A DNA stretch of 64,000 bases from Enterobacillus tribolii (GTDB lineage Bacteria > Pseudomonadota > Gammaproteobacteria > Enterobacterales > Enterobacteriaceae). Shown here piece by piece: positions 9,135-18,166 of this stretch. Under the pieces are notes generated by a model that had not been told where the DNA came from, ran no database searches, and saw only the letters and a program-made list of their open reading frames with translations. The stretch is from the NCBI RefSeq assembly GCF_003363015.1, contig NZ_QRAP01000004.1, positions 152,410 to 216,409 of the forward strand. Reading direction: 5' to 3'. Position 1 is the first letter of the stretch. The number at the start of each line of letters is the position of its first letter. A program made the translations under genes and the position numbers.

Positions 9135-10613
9135 ATGGCTGCTCGGTTTAACAAAACCCTCGTTGCGACGTTACTCGCCAGCTTACTGCTTTCCGGCCCG
9201 ATGGTTTCCGTGGCCGACCCCGGCGACGATACGTTGCCCGATATCGGCACGACGGCGGGCAACACGCTCAGCATCAATCAGGAACTGGCGATGGGCGACT
9301 TTTACGTCCGCCAACTGCGCGCCAGCACGCCGCTGATCTATGATCCGCTGCTGAGCGAGTACGTCAACAAGCTCGGCATGCGCCTGGTCGCCAATGCGCA
9401 CTCCGTGCGCACGCCGTTCCACTTCTATCTGGTCCGTAACGACGACATCAACGCCTTCGCCTTCTTCGGCGGCAACGTGGTACTGCACTCGGCGCTGTTC
9501 CGCTACAGCGACAGCGAGAGCGAACTGGCTTCGGTCATGGCGCACGAAATCTCCCACGTGACCCAGCGCCACCTGGCGCGCGCCATGGAAGAACAACAGC
9601 GCAATGCCCCGCTGACCTGGGTGGGCGCGCTGGGTTCCATTCTGCTGGCAATGGCCAGCCCGCAGGCGGGAATGGCCGCGCTCAGCGGCACGCTGGCCGG
9701 TTCCCAGCAGGGAATGATCAGCTTTACCCAGTCCAACGAACAGGAAGCCGACCGCATCGGCATTCAGGTCTTGCAGCGCGCTGGTTTTGATCCGCAGGCC
9801 ATGCCGGCCTTCATGGGGAAACTGGCCGACATGTCGCGCTACTCCTCCAAGCCGCCGGAAATCCTGCTGACGCACCCCCTGCCCGACAGCCGTATGGCCG
9901 ACATCCGCAACCGCGCCAACCAGATGCGCCCTCACCCGGTACAGTCTTCTGAAGACTTTATGCTGGCGAAGGTGCGTATTCTCGGCATGTACAGCGGCCA
10001 GAACGGCGACAGCGCCGGCCTGGTTGAAGATCTGCTGAAGAGCATGGAGCAGGGCAACGTCCGTGAACAGCAGGCGGCGAGCTATGGCCGCGCCATTCAG
10101 TACAGCCAGGCGAAAAATTACGATGGCGCGCGCAAAGCCCTGCAGCCGCTGCTTGACGCCGCGCCGAACAACATCTGGTTTCTGGATTTGATGACCGACA
10201 TCGATCTGGAGCAAAAACGCGCGCCCCAGGCTATCAAGCGCCTGGAAGACGCCATGGCGAAAAACCGCAGCGAACCGGTTATTCAGATCAACCTGGCGAA
10301 CGCTTACGTTGAAGGAGGCCAGCCGGCCAAAGCCAGCCAGTTACTTTACCGCTATACCTACGCGCATCCTGACGATCCCAACGGCTGGGATTTGCTGGCG
10401 CAGGCCTGCTCGGCGCAGGGGCTGCGCGATGAAGAACTCAGCGCCCGCGCCGAAAGCCTGGCGCTCGCCGGGCAGCTTGATCAGTCCATCCGCCTGCTGA
10501 GCAACGCCAGCTCGCTGGTGGCGGTCGGCAGCCTGAAACAGGCGCGCTATGATGCCCGTATCGACCAGTTGCGTCAGCTGCAGGAACGCTTCAAACAATA
10601 CCAACGCAAATAA
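9135..10613 (+). CDS. bepA: Periplasmic M48 metalloprotease/chaperone BepA
   Basis: BepA (YfgC) promotes LptD maturation and degrades misassembled outer-membrane proteins. The protein has a cleavable signal peptide (about residues 1-28, ending near VSVADP), an M48 zinc-protease domain with HEISH near residues 137-141 and a downstream NEQEADRIG third-ligand motif, and a C-terminal TPR region (about residue 300 to the end). Its 492 residues agree with E. coli BepA (487). The ATG at 9135 gives a clean signal peptide and a GGAA ribosome site; an ATG at 9120 would add five residues. Confidence 0.94.
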   Translation: MAARFNKTLVATLLASLLLSGPMVSVADPGDDTLPDIGTTAGNTLSINQELAMGDFYVRQLRASTPLIYDPLLSEYVNKLGMRLVANAHSVRTPFHFYLVRNDDINAFAFFGGNVVLHSALFRYSDSESELASVMAHEISHVTQRHLARAMEEQQRNAPLTWVGALGSILLAMASPQAGMAALSGTLAGSQQGMISFTQSNEQEADRIGIQVLQRAGFDPQAMPAFMGKLADMSRYSSKPPEILLTHPLPDSRMADIRNRANQMRPHPVQSSEDFMLAKVRILGMYSGQNGDSAGLVEDLLKSMEQGNVREQQAASYGRAIQYSQAKNYDGARKALQPLLDAAPNNIWFLDLMTDIDLEQKRAPQAIKRLEDAMAKNRSEPVIQINLANAYVEGGQPAKASQLLYRYTYAHPDDPNGWDLLAQACSAQGLRDEELSARAESLALAGQLDQSIRLLSNASSLVAVGSLKQARYDARIDQLRQLQERFKQYQRK

Positions 10614-10630
10614 TGCACAGAGGAGACGTC

Positions 10631-10987
10631 ATGACGGCGAACGTAACCATCTATCACAATCCGCGCTGCTCCAAGAGCCGGGAAACCCTGGCTTTGCTGC
10701 AAGAGCACGGCGTTGAGCCGGACGTGGTTCTGTATCTCGAAACGCCGCCGGACGCGGCAACGCTAAAAACGCTGCTCAAAGAATTGGGCTTCAGCTCCGC
10801 CCGTCAGCTGATGCGTCATAAAGAAGAGTTGTATAAAACACTGAACCTTGCCGATGAATCCCTGACGGAAGATCAACTGATTGCCGCAATGACGGAAAAC
10901 CCGAAGCTGATTGAACGCCCGATTGTGGTCAAGGGCAACAAGGCGCGCCTCGGCCGCCCGCCTGAACAGGTGTTGGAAATTCTGTAA
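10631..10987 (+). CDS. yfgD: YfgD, ArsC-family thioredoxin-fold protein
   Basis: The 118-residue cytosolic protein belongs to the glutaredoxin-linked ArsC reductase family. The catalytic-type cysteine is Cys13 in NPRCSKSR, and the C-terminal RPIVVKGNKARLGRPPE segment carries the Arg and Pro features of the family. E. coli YfgD (119 residues) is annotated as an arsenate reductase-like protein by similarity only; no arsR or arsB is nearby, so a detoxification role is unproven. The ATG at 10631 has GAGGAG at ideal spacing and is chosen over an ATG at 10613 that overlaps the bepA stop. Confidence 0.9.
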   Translation: MTANVTIYHNPRCSKSRETLALLQEHGVEPDVVLYLETPPDAATLKTLLKELGFSSARQLMRHKEELYKTLNLADESLTEDQLIAAMTENPKLIERPIVVKGNKARLGRPPEQVLEIL

Positions 10988-10998
10988 TCGATTAAAAC

Positions 10999-11025
10999 GC
11001 CTCCGCCTTTCCGGAGGCTTTTTTT
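10999..11025 (+). terminator. Intrinsic terminator after yfgD
   Basis: Stem GCCTCCG / CGGAGGC with a 6-base loop followed by seven T residues, 12 bases after the yfgD stop. It ends the conserved core block before the accessory insert. Confidence 0.88.
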
Positions 11026-11037
11026 CAGGGAAGAACT

Positions 11038-11262
11038 ATGCGGGAAAAAGCGCTGGCCAGCCTTAACGGGATCGATGAAAGCCGGGGAGCCGCGTTTGTT
11101 TTTTCACTGATCGTCGCGTTATTGCCCGGTATTATCTATCCCGTCGTGGCAGTTTACGATCTCTCAATTCAGCGACAGGGCGGAGTACCCGGGAGTGATA
11201 AACGTGATAGCGCACGCTCTTTACTCAAGCTGAAAATAAAGCGGGTTGAGAAGTACTTTTAG
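11038..11262 (+). CDS. Small single-pass membrane protein, function unknown
   Basis: A 74-residue frame with ATG at 11038 and a GGGAAG ribosome site. It has one hydrophobic segment (about residues 18-40, FVFSLIVALLPGIIYPVVAV) followed by a basic, lysine- and arginine-rich tail, suggesting a single-pass inner-membrane protein with a cytoplasmic C-terminus. I do not recognise a family. It sits directly after the yfgD terminator at the left edge of the accessory insert. It could be a chance frame, but the ribosome site and hydrophobic pattern favour a real gene. Confidence 0.45.
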   Translation: MREKALASLNGIDESRGAAFVFSLIVALLPGIIYPVVAVYDLSIQRQGGVPGSDKRDSARSLLKLKIKRVEKYF

Positions 11263-11667
11263 TAGAAATACGAGGAAATAATTTCAATATAAATATATTC
11301 CCCTGCATATATTGCAAACGACAACGAATTATAAAGCCAACTGACGCCACATCATCAGCTAAATGTACCTTCACCGTTATAACATTAAATTTTACCCCTC
11401 ACCTTTACTGAAGAAAAAACCGCCACATTCATGTCTTAAAATAAAAGCACGGATTAATAATATGCACATGCCGGAAATATTATCTTCTTATCTATATATG
11501 CAAGATTACTCATGGCAGCGAAATCTATGAATTCATTGCTTCCCCCCTCATCAGGAGTTAAGCAGATGATAAAGTTGCACCACCACGCTTCTATAGACAA
11601 TTAATCTTCTTTTACTATTTGTCGTATAAGTTATGGATTCTTCTGTGATAAACTGCCTGAAATCCAG
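11263..11667. other. AT-rich intergenic region, no gene seen
   Basis: About 400 bases of clearly AT-rich DNA, unlike the flanking core genes. I see no frame with a ribosome site, no RNA-like structure and no clear repeat. It may hold the promoter of the downstream 116-residue frame. Confidence 0.5.
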
Positions 11668-12018
11668 GTGCTCAAGAATCCAACAATGCCCGTACGCAAA
11701 AAGCTGATCATGTACATGTTGAATACTGAGGTAGACTACAACAACAATGTAGTGCTACAGCCTGACAGGGCGCTTACGCCCTACGCCTACGGGCTCCTGC
11801 TTTCAAAACTATACGACAATAATCTTCCCGCTCTGAACTATGACCTGGAATCACTGGCGTTCGAATCTAAAATCGTATTGTTTGATCCTATCTATTCAAA
11901 ATATGATGAACACGTTCGGTACCTGAAGTTTAAAAGCACCAGGTTAGGCTACGTACTCCATCGTTTGAATAAGAGGAATATGCAGCGGGAATATGTGCGC
12001 TTGTGCAGCAAAGCGTGA
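11668..12018 (+). CDS. Orphan hypothetical protein, 116 residues
   Basis: A frame beginning at GTG 11668 (an ATG at 11686 is an alternative; neither has a clear ribosome site). The protein is basic with alternating short strands and helices; the DYNNNVVLQPDRALTPYAYGLLLSKL region only vaguely recalls the start of a CadC/ToxR-type winged helix, which is not enough to assign one. No transmembrane segment or signal peptide is visible. It lies in AT-rich accessory DNA between yfgD and hda and is convergent with the MEKHLA gene. Confidence 0.4.
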   Translation: MLKNPTMPVRKKLIMYMLNTEVDYNNNVVLQPDRALTPYAYGLLLSKLYDNNLPALNYDLESLAFESKIVLFDPIYSKYDEHVRYLKFKSTRLGYVLHRLNKRNMQREYVRLCSKA

Positions 12019-12093
12019 AGAATTAAACATCGCCTTTACCTTAGCGCATACGGTTAAATAGTTCGAATAACAATTAATCACCCTGATTAACTA

Positions 12094-12118
12094 ACAGGCT
12101 CAAAATAAGAGAGCCTGT
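12094..12118. terminator. Inverted repeat between convergent genes
   Basis: A perfect 8-bp stem (ACAGGCTC / GAGCCTGT) with a 9-base loop lies between the convergent 116-residue gene and the MEKHLA gene. No long T-run follows on either strand, so terminator function is plausible but weak. Confidence 0.4.
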
Positions 12119-12158
12119 ACGCACAATAAATATAAAAATATCGCCCGAATTTTAGCGA

Positions 12159-12626
12159 TCAAAAGCGATACTTAGCCTCTTCCTCCGTAGGCCAAAACAA
12201 AGCCCCCTGCCCCCACAATGATTTATCATCGTTTTGTAATTGCCAGATAACTCCGTTATAGATCCTGAAAGACTCTCCCCGGCTGGTAATACGTATACCG
12301 GAATAACCATGAACAATGCCTTTGGTTGCCAGAGTATCCAACATCCTCTGGCGCTCCTGCTGCTCTGTATTGGCTGCACTTAACCGGGAAGGAAGGCCCA
12401 TCATCTCTTCTCTTGAGTACTTAAAACACGCCAGCGCACACTGGTTTGCATAAATAAAATGGGGATCAGGCCCCACGCCATGCGCCAATATGGCATAGGG
12501 CGCTTCCTGGTGTAGCCACCAGGCCCGCCCGGTAATTGATTTGGGGCTGGGTAAAGGCTCTCCGCTCAATTGGTGATAGCAAAGGTCGATATGCTCAATA
12601 AGCGCTTTATCCGGAAAATGCTTCAC
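12159..12626 (-). CDS. MEKHLA (PAS-like) domain protein
   Basis: The 155-residue protein matches the MEKHLA domain, a PAS-related sensory fold: the segment FIYANQCALACFKYSREEMMGLPSRLSA, then ERQRMLDTLATKGIVHGYSGIRITSRGESFRI and a C-terminal GQGALFWP strand. No output domain, membrane segment or DNA-binding region is present, so it is a stand-alone ligand- or cofactor-binding module. The start is GTG at 12626 with a strong AGGAGG upstream. It follows the thiamine-diphosphate enzyme gene by 8 bases on the same strand, so the two are almost certainly cotranscribed. Ligand and role are unknown. Confidence 0.75.
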   Translation of the reverse strand: MKHFPDKALIEHIDLCYHQLSGEPLPSPKSITGRAWWLHQEAPYAILAHGVGPDPHFIYANQCALACFKYSREEMMGLPSRLSAANTEQQERQRMLDTLATKGIVHGYSGIRITSRGESFRIYNGVIWQLQNDDKSLWGQGALFWPTEEEAKYRF

Positions 12627-12634
12627 GTCGCCTC

Positions 12635-14365
12635 CTAAAGATTTCTCACCCGGGGATTGCGTCCCAGCAGTTGCTGAGCGTCCATGGGAACATCAATCAA
12701 CAATGATTTCACCGGTGAGCCCGCCGTCCGCGCCAGCAGAACATCGAGATTGCTCAGATCGGGAGAAAGCCGTTCCGCCTCCCAGCCACAGGCGCGTGCT
12801 ATCGCGCAGTAATCAAGTGGCTTGAGGTAAGAATGGTAATTTTTCTCTTCAACATCCGGCAGGATAATGGGCAACCCCTGGCTGACAATGGAAAAACTGG
12901 CGTTGTTGAGCAAGAAAATCACCAATCCCAGTTCACTCACTTCGCCCAATCCCCCGGAAAATAGCCTGAAGCAGCCATCTCCGGTAAAAAGGAATACGGG
13001 CCGGGACGGAGACGACAGCTTTGCACCAACAGCGGCGCCAAAGGCGCCACCCATGGCCGACCCCCGGTAGAGGGAGTAGAAGTGGATATTATCGTTCGGC
13101 CGTTGAGTGACATATTGCCGGTCTTTATATGACAAGCAGACATCATCAAATCCTATTGAGTTGGCAGGCCACCAATGGTCGAGCCGTTGATAGAGTTCAC
13201 TCATATCAACAAAGCCATCACGGGGAGCGGGATATTGACGATGATTAAGATTACCCGGCGCCGGGCAGGAAGGGATATTGCCAAATGGCTGCTGCCCGGC
13301 AGCCGCAAGCAGATTTCGTAACAGCCGGTCGAGCGGGCAGAAAACGTGACGATATGACGCCTGAGCCATATGGGCAAAGCTATTACCTATCTGACCGTAT
13401 CCTCCGGGGTAGTTGCTAACGAAAAACGTTTTCGCCGCGGAAAATTTGTGCAGATTGACCGTGTACTCATCCGGGCAGGCACCTAAAACGAGCAACACAT
13501 CGTCTTTGCCAAGGGATTGATAGAGCGACAAGGCTTCATCATTTCCGCCAAACGAGATGTAGCCGAAACCATAGGGATTCCCCCGGCTGATGGCGTTCGC
13601 GCCGTTGATGCTCCAAACGGCGGCACAGCGTAACGTCTGGCAAAAAAGCGTTGTCAGCTCCGCCGCGTCAGGGTAGTGCATCATCTCTTCCCCCACCAAC
13701 AAGACCAGGCGGCGGCCGTCAACGTCACGGCGAAACTCGTCATAAAAGTCAGCGGGAAAGTCTGCCGGTGCAGGCACGGCCGGCGCTGCGGCTACTTGCG
13801 CAGTTACGGCAACCGGATGGTTCAGGGCGCTATGGAGCAAAACCAACACGACCGGTTTGGCATTAACGAGCTGGGAATGTGCGGCCAGTAATTTTTCAGC
13901 GATCGTTTCCGCAGAGTCGAGCACAAAAACGGAATCAGGCAGCTCGCTACGCAGTTGCACGACAACGTTGTTGCCAGCCTCCGAGGTATCCTGCAACGGC
14001 GCATACCCTCTCGCCTCCTCGCCGGAGAGAGGAATGATGTATACCGCCGGTATATCATGCAGTTTCGCATCACTCAGGCCACAGCTCAGCAATTTGCTGG
14101 CTGCGCCGGTGGTCGCTACCGCCGCCGCAATGTTACCGCTGCTCAGGTAATATCCCAGAGGGATAAAGCCCGCGCTGTATTCGCCGATAGAAAAAAAACA
14201 CGGCTCTTCAGCAGAAAAGTCGACCAACGGATTAAGAGATTTAAGAAAATGAATTACCCCTCCCCCCGTAACGCCCGCATAACGAGTAATTCCCCAGTCG
14301 AAAAGCGTATTATGCAGAAGTTGATAACCTGTAAGCTCAGTTTCTTCCACCACGTTATCGCTCAT
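12635..14365 (-). CDS. Thiamine-diphosphate-dependent enzyme (acetolactate synthase/pyruvate decarboxylase superfamily)
   Basis: The 576-residue protein has the three-domain plan of the superfamily: an N-terminal Pyr domain (about 15-170, with the cofactor-activating Glu likely in FFSIGEYSAGF), a central domain (about 200-340), and a C-terminal PP domain with the ThDP/Mg motif GDG followed 22 residues later by NN near residue 490. Family members decarboxylate 2-keto acids and often form new C-C bonds; the substrate here cannot be told from sequence. The ATG at 14365 has GAGGTG 6 bases upstream, better than the longer frame reaching 14446. It is the first gene of a pair with the MEKHLA gene. 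Confidence 0.8.
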   Translation of the reverse strand: MSDNVVEETELTGYQLLHNTLFDWGITRYAGVTGGGVIHFLKSLNPLVDFSAEEPCFFSIGEYSAGFIPLGYYLSSGNIAAAVATTGAASKLLSCGLSDAKLHDIPAVYIIPLSGEEARGYAPLQDTSEAGNNVVVQLRSELPDSVFVLDSAETIAEKLLAAHSQLVNAKPVVLVLLHSALNHPVAVTAQVAAAPAVPAPADFPADFYDEFRRDVDGRRLVLLVGEEMMHYPDAAELTTLFCQTLRCAAVWSINGANAISRGNPYGFGYISFGGNDEALSLYQSLGKDDVLLVLGACPDEYTVNLHKFSAAKTFFVSNYPGGYGQIGNSFAHMAQASYRHVFCPLDRLLRNLLAAAGQQPFGNIPSCPAPGNLNHRQYPAPRDGFVDMSELYQRLDHWWPANSIGFDDVCLSYKDRQYVTQRPNDNIHFYSLYRGSAMGGAFGAAVGAKLSSPSRPVFLFTGDGCFRLFSGGLGEVSELGLVIFLLNNASFSIVSQGLPIILPDVEEKNYHSYLKPLDYCAIARACGWEAERLSPDLSNLDVLLARTAGSPVKSLLIDVPMDAQQLLGRNPRVRNL

Positions 14366-15145
14366 TGCGGACACCTCATAAATTACGGACACATCAGTAA
14401 ATAAAAAAGTTAGTACATAAATAAATCTTTGATGCGCTATCCGCAATTTTATTTTATTGCAATATATATCCTGAAAAATAAAAACCCACTTTTAGCTCAG
14501 GAATCAACCCTATACATAAAATAAAAATATTTACTTAGCAGGATAAAAATTACAATCAGCCCCTTTATATAGCAAGAGCTATCCTTTTGTTTAGTTAAGA
14601 TAAATAACCAAAGCACAGGAAATAATCAATGCATTGATTTTAAACATATAAATAAATTTCAGGAGCACCAAAAAGGTATTATCCCCCTGTGCAAATCACT
14701 TGTTTATTTTCACAATTCATGTTTCTGAAAACTAAAACTTCAAGCTCAGCGAACTCATTTTAAACCCCATAAAATAACCATGAAGAATGCTTCACCACTA
14801 TCTATTCCATGAGTTTATTGTTTTTTATACTCAACCAGGCCATATTGAATCTGAATACAATCATCACGTTATTTAAACCGCAATCAAATATAACCTTGCT
14901 AATATTCTGGAAAAGATATGAGTATAGTAATCTTCAGGTTAAAAGTCAGGTCAACGCACACGCCACTGATACCCTATCCATTCTTAAAACCGATAAAGAT
15001 TCCGAAATTTCCGATTTCAAGCCCCCACGGTCCTTTATTTGTATTCTGCGTTATACGCCATCAAAAAATTCTGGCTAAATGTCAGCAGAAGCCGGAGTCA
15101 CAAAAATTTTTCTCTTTCCGGGGAAACACTAAACAGGAGGAATTC
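14366..15145. other. Long AT-rich intergenic region
   Basis: About 780 bases of AT-rich DNA between the divergent thiamine-diphosphate enzyme and NUDIX genes. It must hold both promoters. Open frames here lack ribosome sites and have low-complexity translations, so I call no gene. High A+T content suggests H-NS binding and horizontal origin. Confidence 0.5.
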
Positions 15146-15775
15146 GTGTCTGAAGCTCTCAGCGATAAGGAACTGACGCTCATCGCCCAACGTCTGCAGG
15201 CGCTTGCCCAAACGGGGCTGACATATACCAAAGATGTGTTTGACCGGGAACGCTATGAAAGCCTCCAGGCCATCGCAGCACGTCTGCTGTCTGCCCGGCT
15301 TGATCTGCCGGAGAGCACGCTCAACACGCAGTTCAAGTCTGAAACCGGCTACGCGACGCCCAAAACGGACGTACGGGCCATCATCATGCGCGAGGGTAAC
15401 GTGCTGCTGGTCAGGGAAGCCGATGACGGCGGCTGGAGCCTGCCCGGCGGATGGGCTGACGTCGGGGACAGCCCGTCAGAGGCCATCGTCCGCGAAGTAT
15501 GGGAAGAAACCGGTCTTGAGGTCAGGGTAAGCCGCCTGCTCGGCGTATGGGATCGCAACCAGCATGGCCATCCGCCGTATCCCTGGCACGTGTATAAGCT
15601 GATCTTTTTATGCGAAGAGATTGGCGGAGAACTGGCCATCAGCCATGAATCACTGGATATCGGGTTCTTCGATCCTGACGCCCTCCCGGAACTGTCTCTG
15701 ACCCGTATTGTGCCGGAAGAAATCCACGTCAGTATCAGTACGGCCCAACAGGGGTGTGCTACATGGTGTGATTGA
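15146..15775 (+). CDS. NUDIX hydrolase with N-terminal helical domain
   Basis: The 209-residue protein has an N-terminal helical NUDIX_N-like domain (about 1-60, of the kind found in ADP-ribose pyrophosphatase-like enzymes) and a NUDIX fold whose box reads GGWADVGDSPSEA then REVWEETGL near residues 108-130. The position usually Glu early in the box is Asp here (VGD); the catalytic REVxEE core is intact. Probable substrates are nucleoside diphosphates linked to another group, such as ADP-ribose. GTG at 15146 has a perfect AGGAGG; the longer frame from 14918 has none. The gene lies 53 bases before CRISPR array 1. Confidence 0.82.
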   Translation: MSEALSDKELTLIAQRLQALAQTGLTYTKDVFDRERYESLQAIAARLLSARLDLPESTLNTQFKSETGYATPKTDVRAIIMREGNVLLVREADDGGWSLPGGWADVGDSPSEAIVREVWEETGLEVRVSRLLGVWDRNQHGHPPYPWHVYKLIFLCEEIGGELAISHESLDIGFFDPDALPELSLTRIVPEEIHVSISTAQQGCATWCD

Positions 15776-15828
15776 TGGGTAAATCCAGGGGATGAAACAG
15801 CTGTATTACAGTTGAGGCACTCTATTTG

Positions 15829-16528
15829 AGGGTTATCCCCGCTTGCGCGGGGAACACCAGGACCGCGCCCAACGTTTTGGCTGAGGCGTCGGTTTATCCC
15901 CGCTCACGCGGGGAACACGGACAGTTCATGTACCAGCGTTGAAGACAGCCCGGTTTATCCCCGCTCACGCGGGGAACACCAACCGATCGGGCCGGTAAAC
16001 AACGCCAGCACCGGTTTATCCCCGCTCACGCGGGGAACACTCATTCAGTGCTATGCCAATCGCCCGATTTGACGGTTTATCCCCGCTCACGCGGGGAACA
16101 CAACGGCGTCACGGTGGATAATGTCTATCTGGCCGGTTTATCCCCGCTCACGCGGGGAACACAGAATGGAAACCGCGAAGTTGCGGAATCTTATCGGTTT
16201 ATCCCCGCTCACGCGGGGAACACATGGGCAACCGGATACGACATCACCGGCAGCCCGGTTTATCCCCGCTCACGCGGGGAACACAACGTTTCGCCGGGGT
16301 AATCATGGTTAGCCCCCGGTTTATCCCCGCTCACGCGGGGAACACATCCGCCCCGCTGCCAATGCGATCGAACGTGACGGTTTATCCCCGCTCACGCGGG
16401 GAACACGCCTATGGTTTGAAACTCGCCCATCAAATCCGCGGTTTATCCCCGCTCACGCGGGGAACACCTGTAGGTATCGACGACTGCGACGGAAGCCATC
16501 GGTTTATCCCCGCTCACGCGGGGAACAC
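15829..16528 (-). CRISPR. CRISPR array 1, type I-E repeats, 12 repeats and 11 spacers
   Basis: Twelve 29-bp repeats start every 61 bases (15829, 15890, 15951 and so on to 16500), separated by 32-bp spacers. The plus strand shows the hairpin core CCCCGCTCACGCGGGG; read on the minus strand the repeat starts GTGTTCCCC and ends AACCG, the type I-E orientation, so the array is transcribed leftward with its leader on the right. The leftmost repeat is degenerate (TTGC for TCAC and changes in its outer bases), as expected at the oldest, leader-distal end. All spacers differ. No cas gene is adjacent; the cas operon in this window has the same repeat. Confidence 0.97.
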
Positions 16529-16628
16529 TCTAACTCTATATATCTAAATCTAAAGGATTTTTCCAACGCTAAAAACGCCACCGACTTTTCCCTGTTTTTA
16601 AAGAGCGCTAACCCATTGATTTTACTGA
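16529..16628 (-). promoter_or_regulatory. Leader of CRISPR array 1
   Basis: About 100 AT-rich bases flank the right, leader side of array 1. A block from about 16599 to 16628 is shared with the array 2 flank at the same distance from the array. It contains AATCAATGGGTTA on the minus strand (16609-16621), a perfect match to the IHF consensus WATCAANNNNTTR. IHF bending of the leader is needed for type I-E spacer integration in E. coli, although there the site lies nearer the repeat. Confidence 0.7.
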
Positions 16629-16710
16629 ACGTCAATATCAGCCAGCCCAAGGCTACCCTCATCTACCAACATAACAGACTAAGAAACAAGCAGAAAAGAA
16701 AGAAATGCCG

Positions 16711-17418
16711 CTAAAGATCCAGTATCTCTTTTACAAAAGGAATCGTCAGCTTACGCTGCGCACGAATAGAGGCATGATCCAGTTGATCAAGCGTGAGAAA
16801 CAACGAGCGCATTTCACGCTCCAGTCGTTTAAGCAGGAAGCGCCCCACGTCTTCAGGCAATTCAAATCCCCGCAGCCGGGCGCGTAATTGCATGGCCTGC
16901 AATTTATCATCGTCGCTTAATGGCTGAAGTTTATAAATTTGCCCCCAGTCCAGGCGCGAGGCTAAGTCAGGCAGTCCCAAATTCAGCTGCCGGGGAGGAC
17001 GATCGCCGCTAATCAGTAAGCGCGCATGCCCGGTTTCCTGAATACGGTTATAAAGGTTGAAGACCGACATCTCCCACGCTTCATCACCGGCAATACACTC
17101 AATGTTATCAATGCACACCAACGCCAGTTGCTCCATCCCCTCCAGCACCTCGGGAACGAAATACGCGCGTTTATCCAGCGGCACATACCCCACCGCCTTT
17201 CCCTGCTGGGAAAGCTCCGCGCAGGCGGCATGCATCAGGTGGCTGCGGCCTCCGCCTTCGCGTGACCAGAAATAGATGTAGGACCCGTGTTCCTGACTGA
17301 GCGCATTACGCAGCGCGGCGAGAAGGGACGCATTTTCTCCCGGATAGAAACTGGCAAACGTTTCGTCATCGGGAAGGTAGAGTGGCAGTGAAAGCTGTGC
17401 CGGCGTATTCAGAAGCAC
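16711..17418 (-). CDS. hda: DnaA regulatory inactivator Hda
   Basis: Hda, with the beta clamp, stimulates hydrolysis of DnaA-bound ATP and so prevents over-initiation of replication. The 235-residue AAA+ protein has the clamp-binding motif QLSLPL at residues 8-13, a diverged P-loop (GGGRSH), a Walker B-like LVCIDNIE and sensor regions, all nearly identical to E. coli Hda. The start is GTG at 17418. The usual partner uraA lies nearby, but a phosphatase gene is inserted between them, and CRISPR array 1 lies downstream. Confidence 0.96.
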   Translation of the reverse strand: MLLNTPAQLSLPLYLPDDETFASFYPGENASLLAALRNALSQEHGSYIYFWSREGGGRSHLMHAACAELSQQGKAVGYVPLDKRAYFVPEVLEGMEQLALVCIDNIECIAGDEAWEMSVFNLYNRIQETGHARLLISGDRPPRQLNLGLPDLASRLDWGQIYKLQPLSDDDKLQAMQLRARLRGFELPEDVGRFLLKRLEREMRSLFLTLDQLDHASIRAQRKLTIPFVKEILDL

Positions 17419-17632
17419 CTCAAACCATAACAGGCAAATATCACGGTCAGTCTAACACAGAAACGGGGAAGAAAAACCCGGTGCTGAGCCCGAACTCCAC
17501 CGGTTGCAGCATCAGGATAATTCCGGTTTTGAATATTCGCTTACCCCGATAATAACCTCTGTTATAGTATTTCCTTTTGCCTGTTTGTTAAAAAAACAAG
17601 CATCGCCACCGATTACCAATAAGGATATAGGA

Positions 17633-18160
17633 ATGAAAATAAGCCACCTGATTTTTGCCGCCGGTCTGTCCATGATCAGCGCGCTGTCCTATGCGGCAGA
17701 GCCGCTGGTTACGTTCGTTTGCACCGGAAACACCGGGCGCAGCCCCATGGCGGAAGCGCTGGCGAAGGATCTCATTCAGAAAGATCATCTGAATATCGCC
17801 GTCCAGTCCCGCGGAGTGAACGTCAACCCAAAAGAAATCACACCGGAACAAGGCACGGTCACCGTGTTGAAAGAACGCGGGATTGACGTCAGCGCCCACC
17901 GGGCAACGCAGTTAAGCGCAGCCGATGTTGAACATTCCACGCTGCTGCTGACCATGACCACCGGCCACAAAGATAAGATCCTGGCGCAATATCCCCAGGC
18001 AAAAGATCGCGTGTTTACGCTGGCGGAGTACGCTACCGGTAAACATGAGGACCTGGTCGATCCTTATGGCGAACCGCTGGAAGCCTACAAAAAAGTAGAA
18101 GGCCAGCTCGATGCATTACTGCCGGCGGCATTAGAGAAAATCGCAAAAAACAGCAAGTAA
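17633..18160 (+). CDS. Low-molecular-weight protein tyrosine phosphatase with a signal peptide
   Basis: The 175-residue protein has an N-terminal signal peptide (residues 1-22, MKISHLIFAAGLSMISALSYA) followed directly by an LMW-PTP/ArsC-type phosphatase fold. The P-loop C-T-G-N-T-G-R-S runs from Cys30 to Ser37, matching CX5R(S/T), and the DPYG segment near residue 142 provides the general-acid Asp. LMW phosphatases are normally cytosolic; here export to the periplasm is predicted. The ATG at 17633 has an AAGGATATAGG region upstream; the longer frame from 17504 would bury the signal. It is a single gene between hda and uraA. Confidence 0.82.
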   Translation: MKISHLIFAAGLSMISALSYAAEPLVTFVCTGNTGRSPMAEALAKDLIQKDHLNIAVQSRGVNVNPKEITPEQGTVTVLKERGIDVSAHRATQLSAADVEHSTLLLTMTTGHKDKILAQYPQAKDRVFTLAEYATGKHEDLVDPYGEPLEAYKKVEGQLDALLPAALEKIAKNSK

Positions 18161-18166
18161 GAAAAG

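Noticed and set aside
9183..10214. 343-codon frame opposite bepA
   Set aside because: Antisense shadow of the bepA coding sequence, whose product is clearly recognised.
10631..10987. Calling yfgD a true arsenate reductase
   Set aside because: The ArsC-family fold is clear, but there is no arsenic resistance operon nearby, so only family membership is asserted.
14809..15078. 89-codon frame upstream of the NUDIX gene
   Set aside because: AT-rich low-complexity translation without a ribosome site; the strong AGGAGG before GTG 15146 defines the real gene.
16048..16547. Open frames encoding repeated PRSRGEH / IPAHAGNT peptides within array 1 (and similarly at 31826-32212, 53248-53430 and 53481-53666)
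   Set aside because: These are translations of the CRISPR repeat itself in different frames and have no ribosome sites; they are well-known annotation artefacts.
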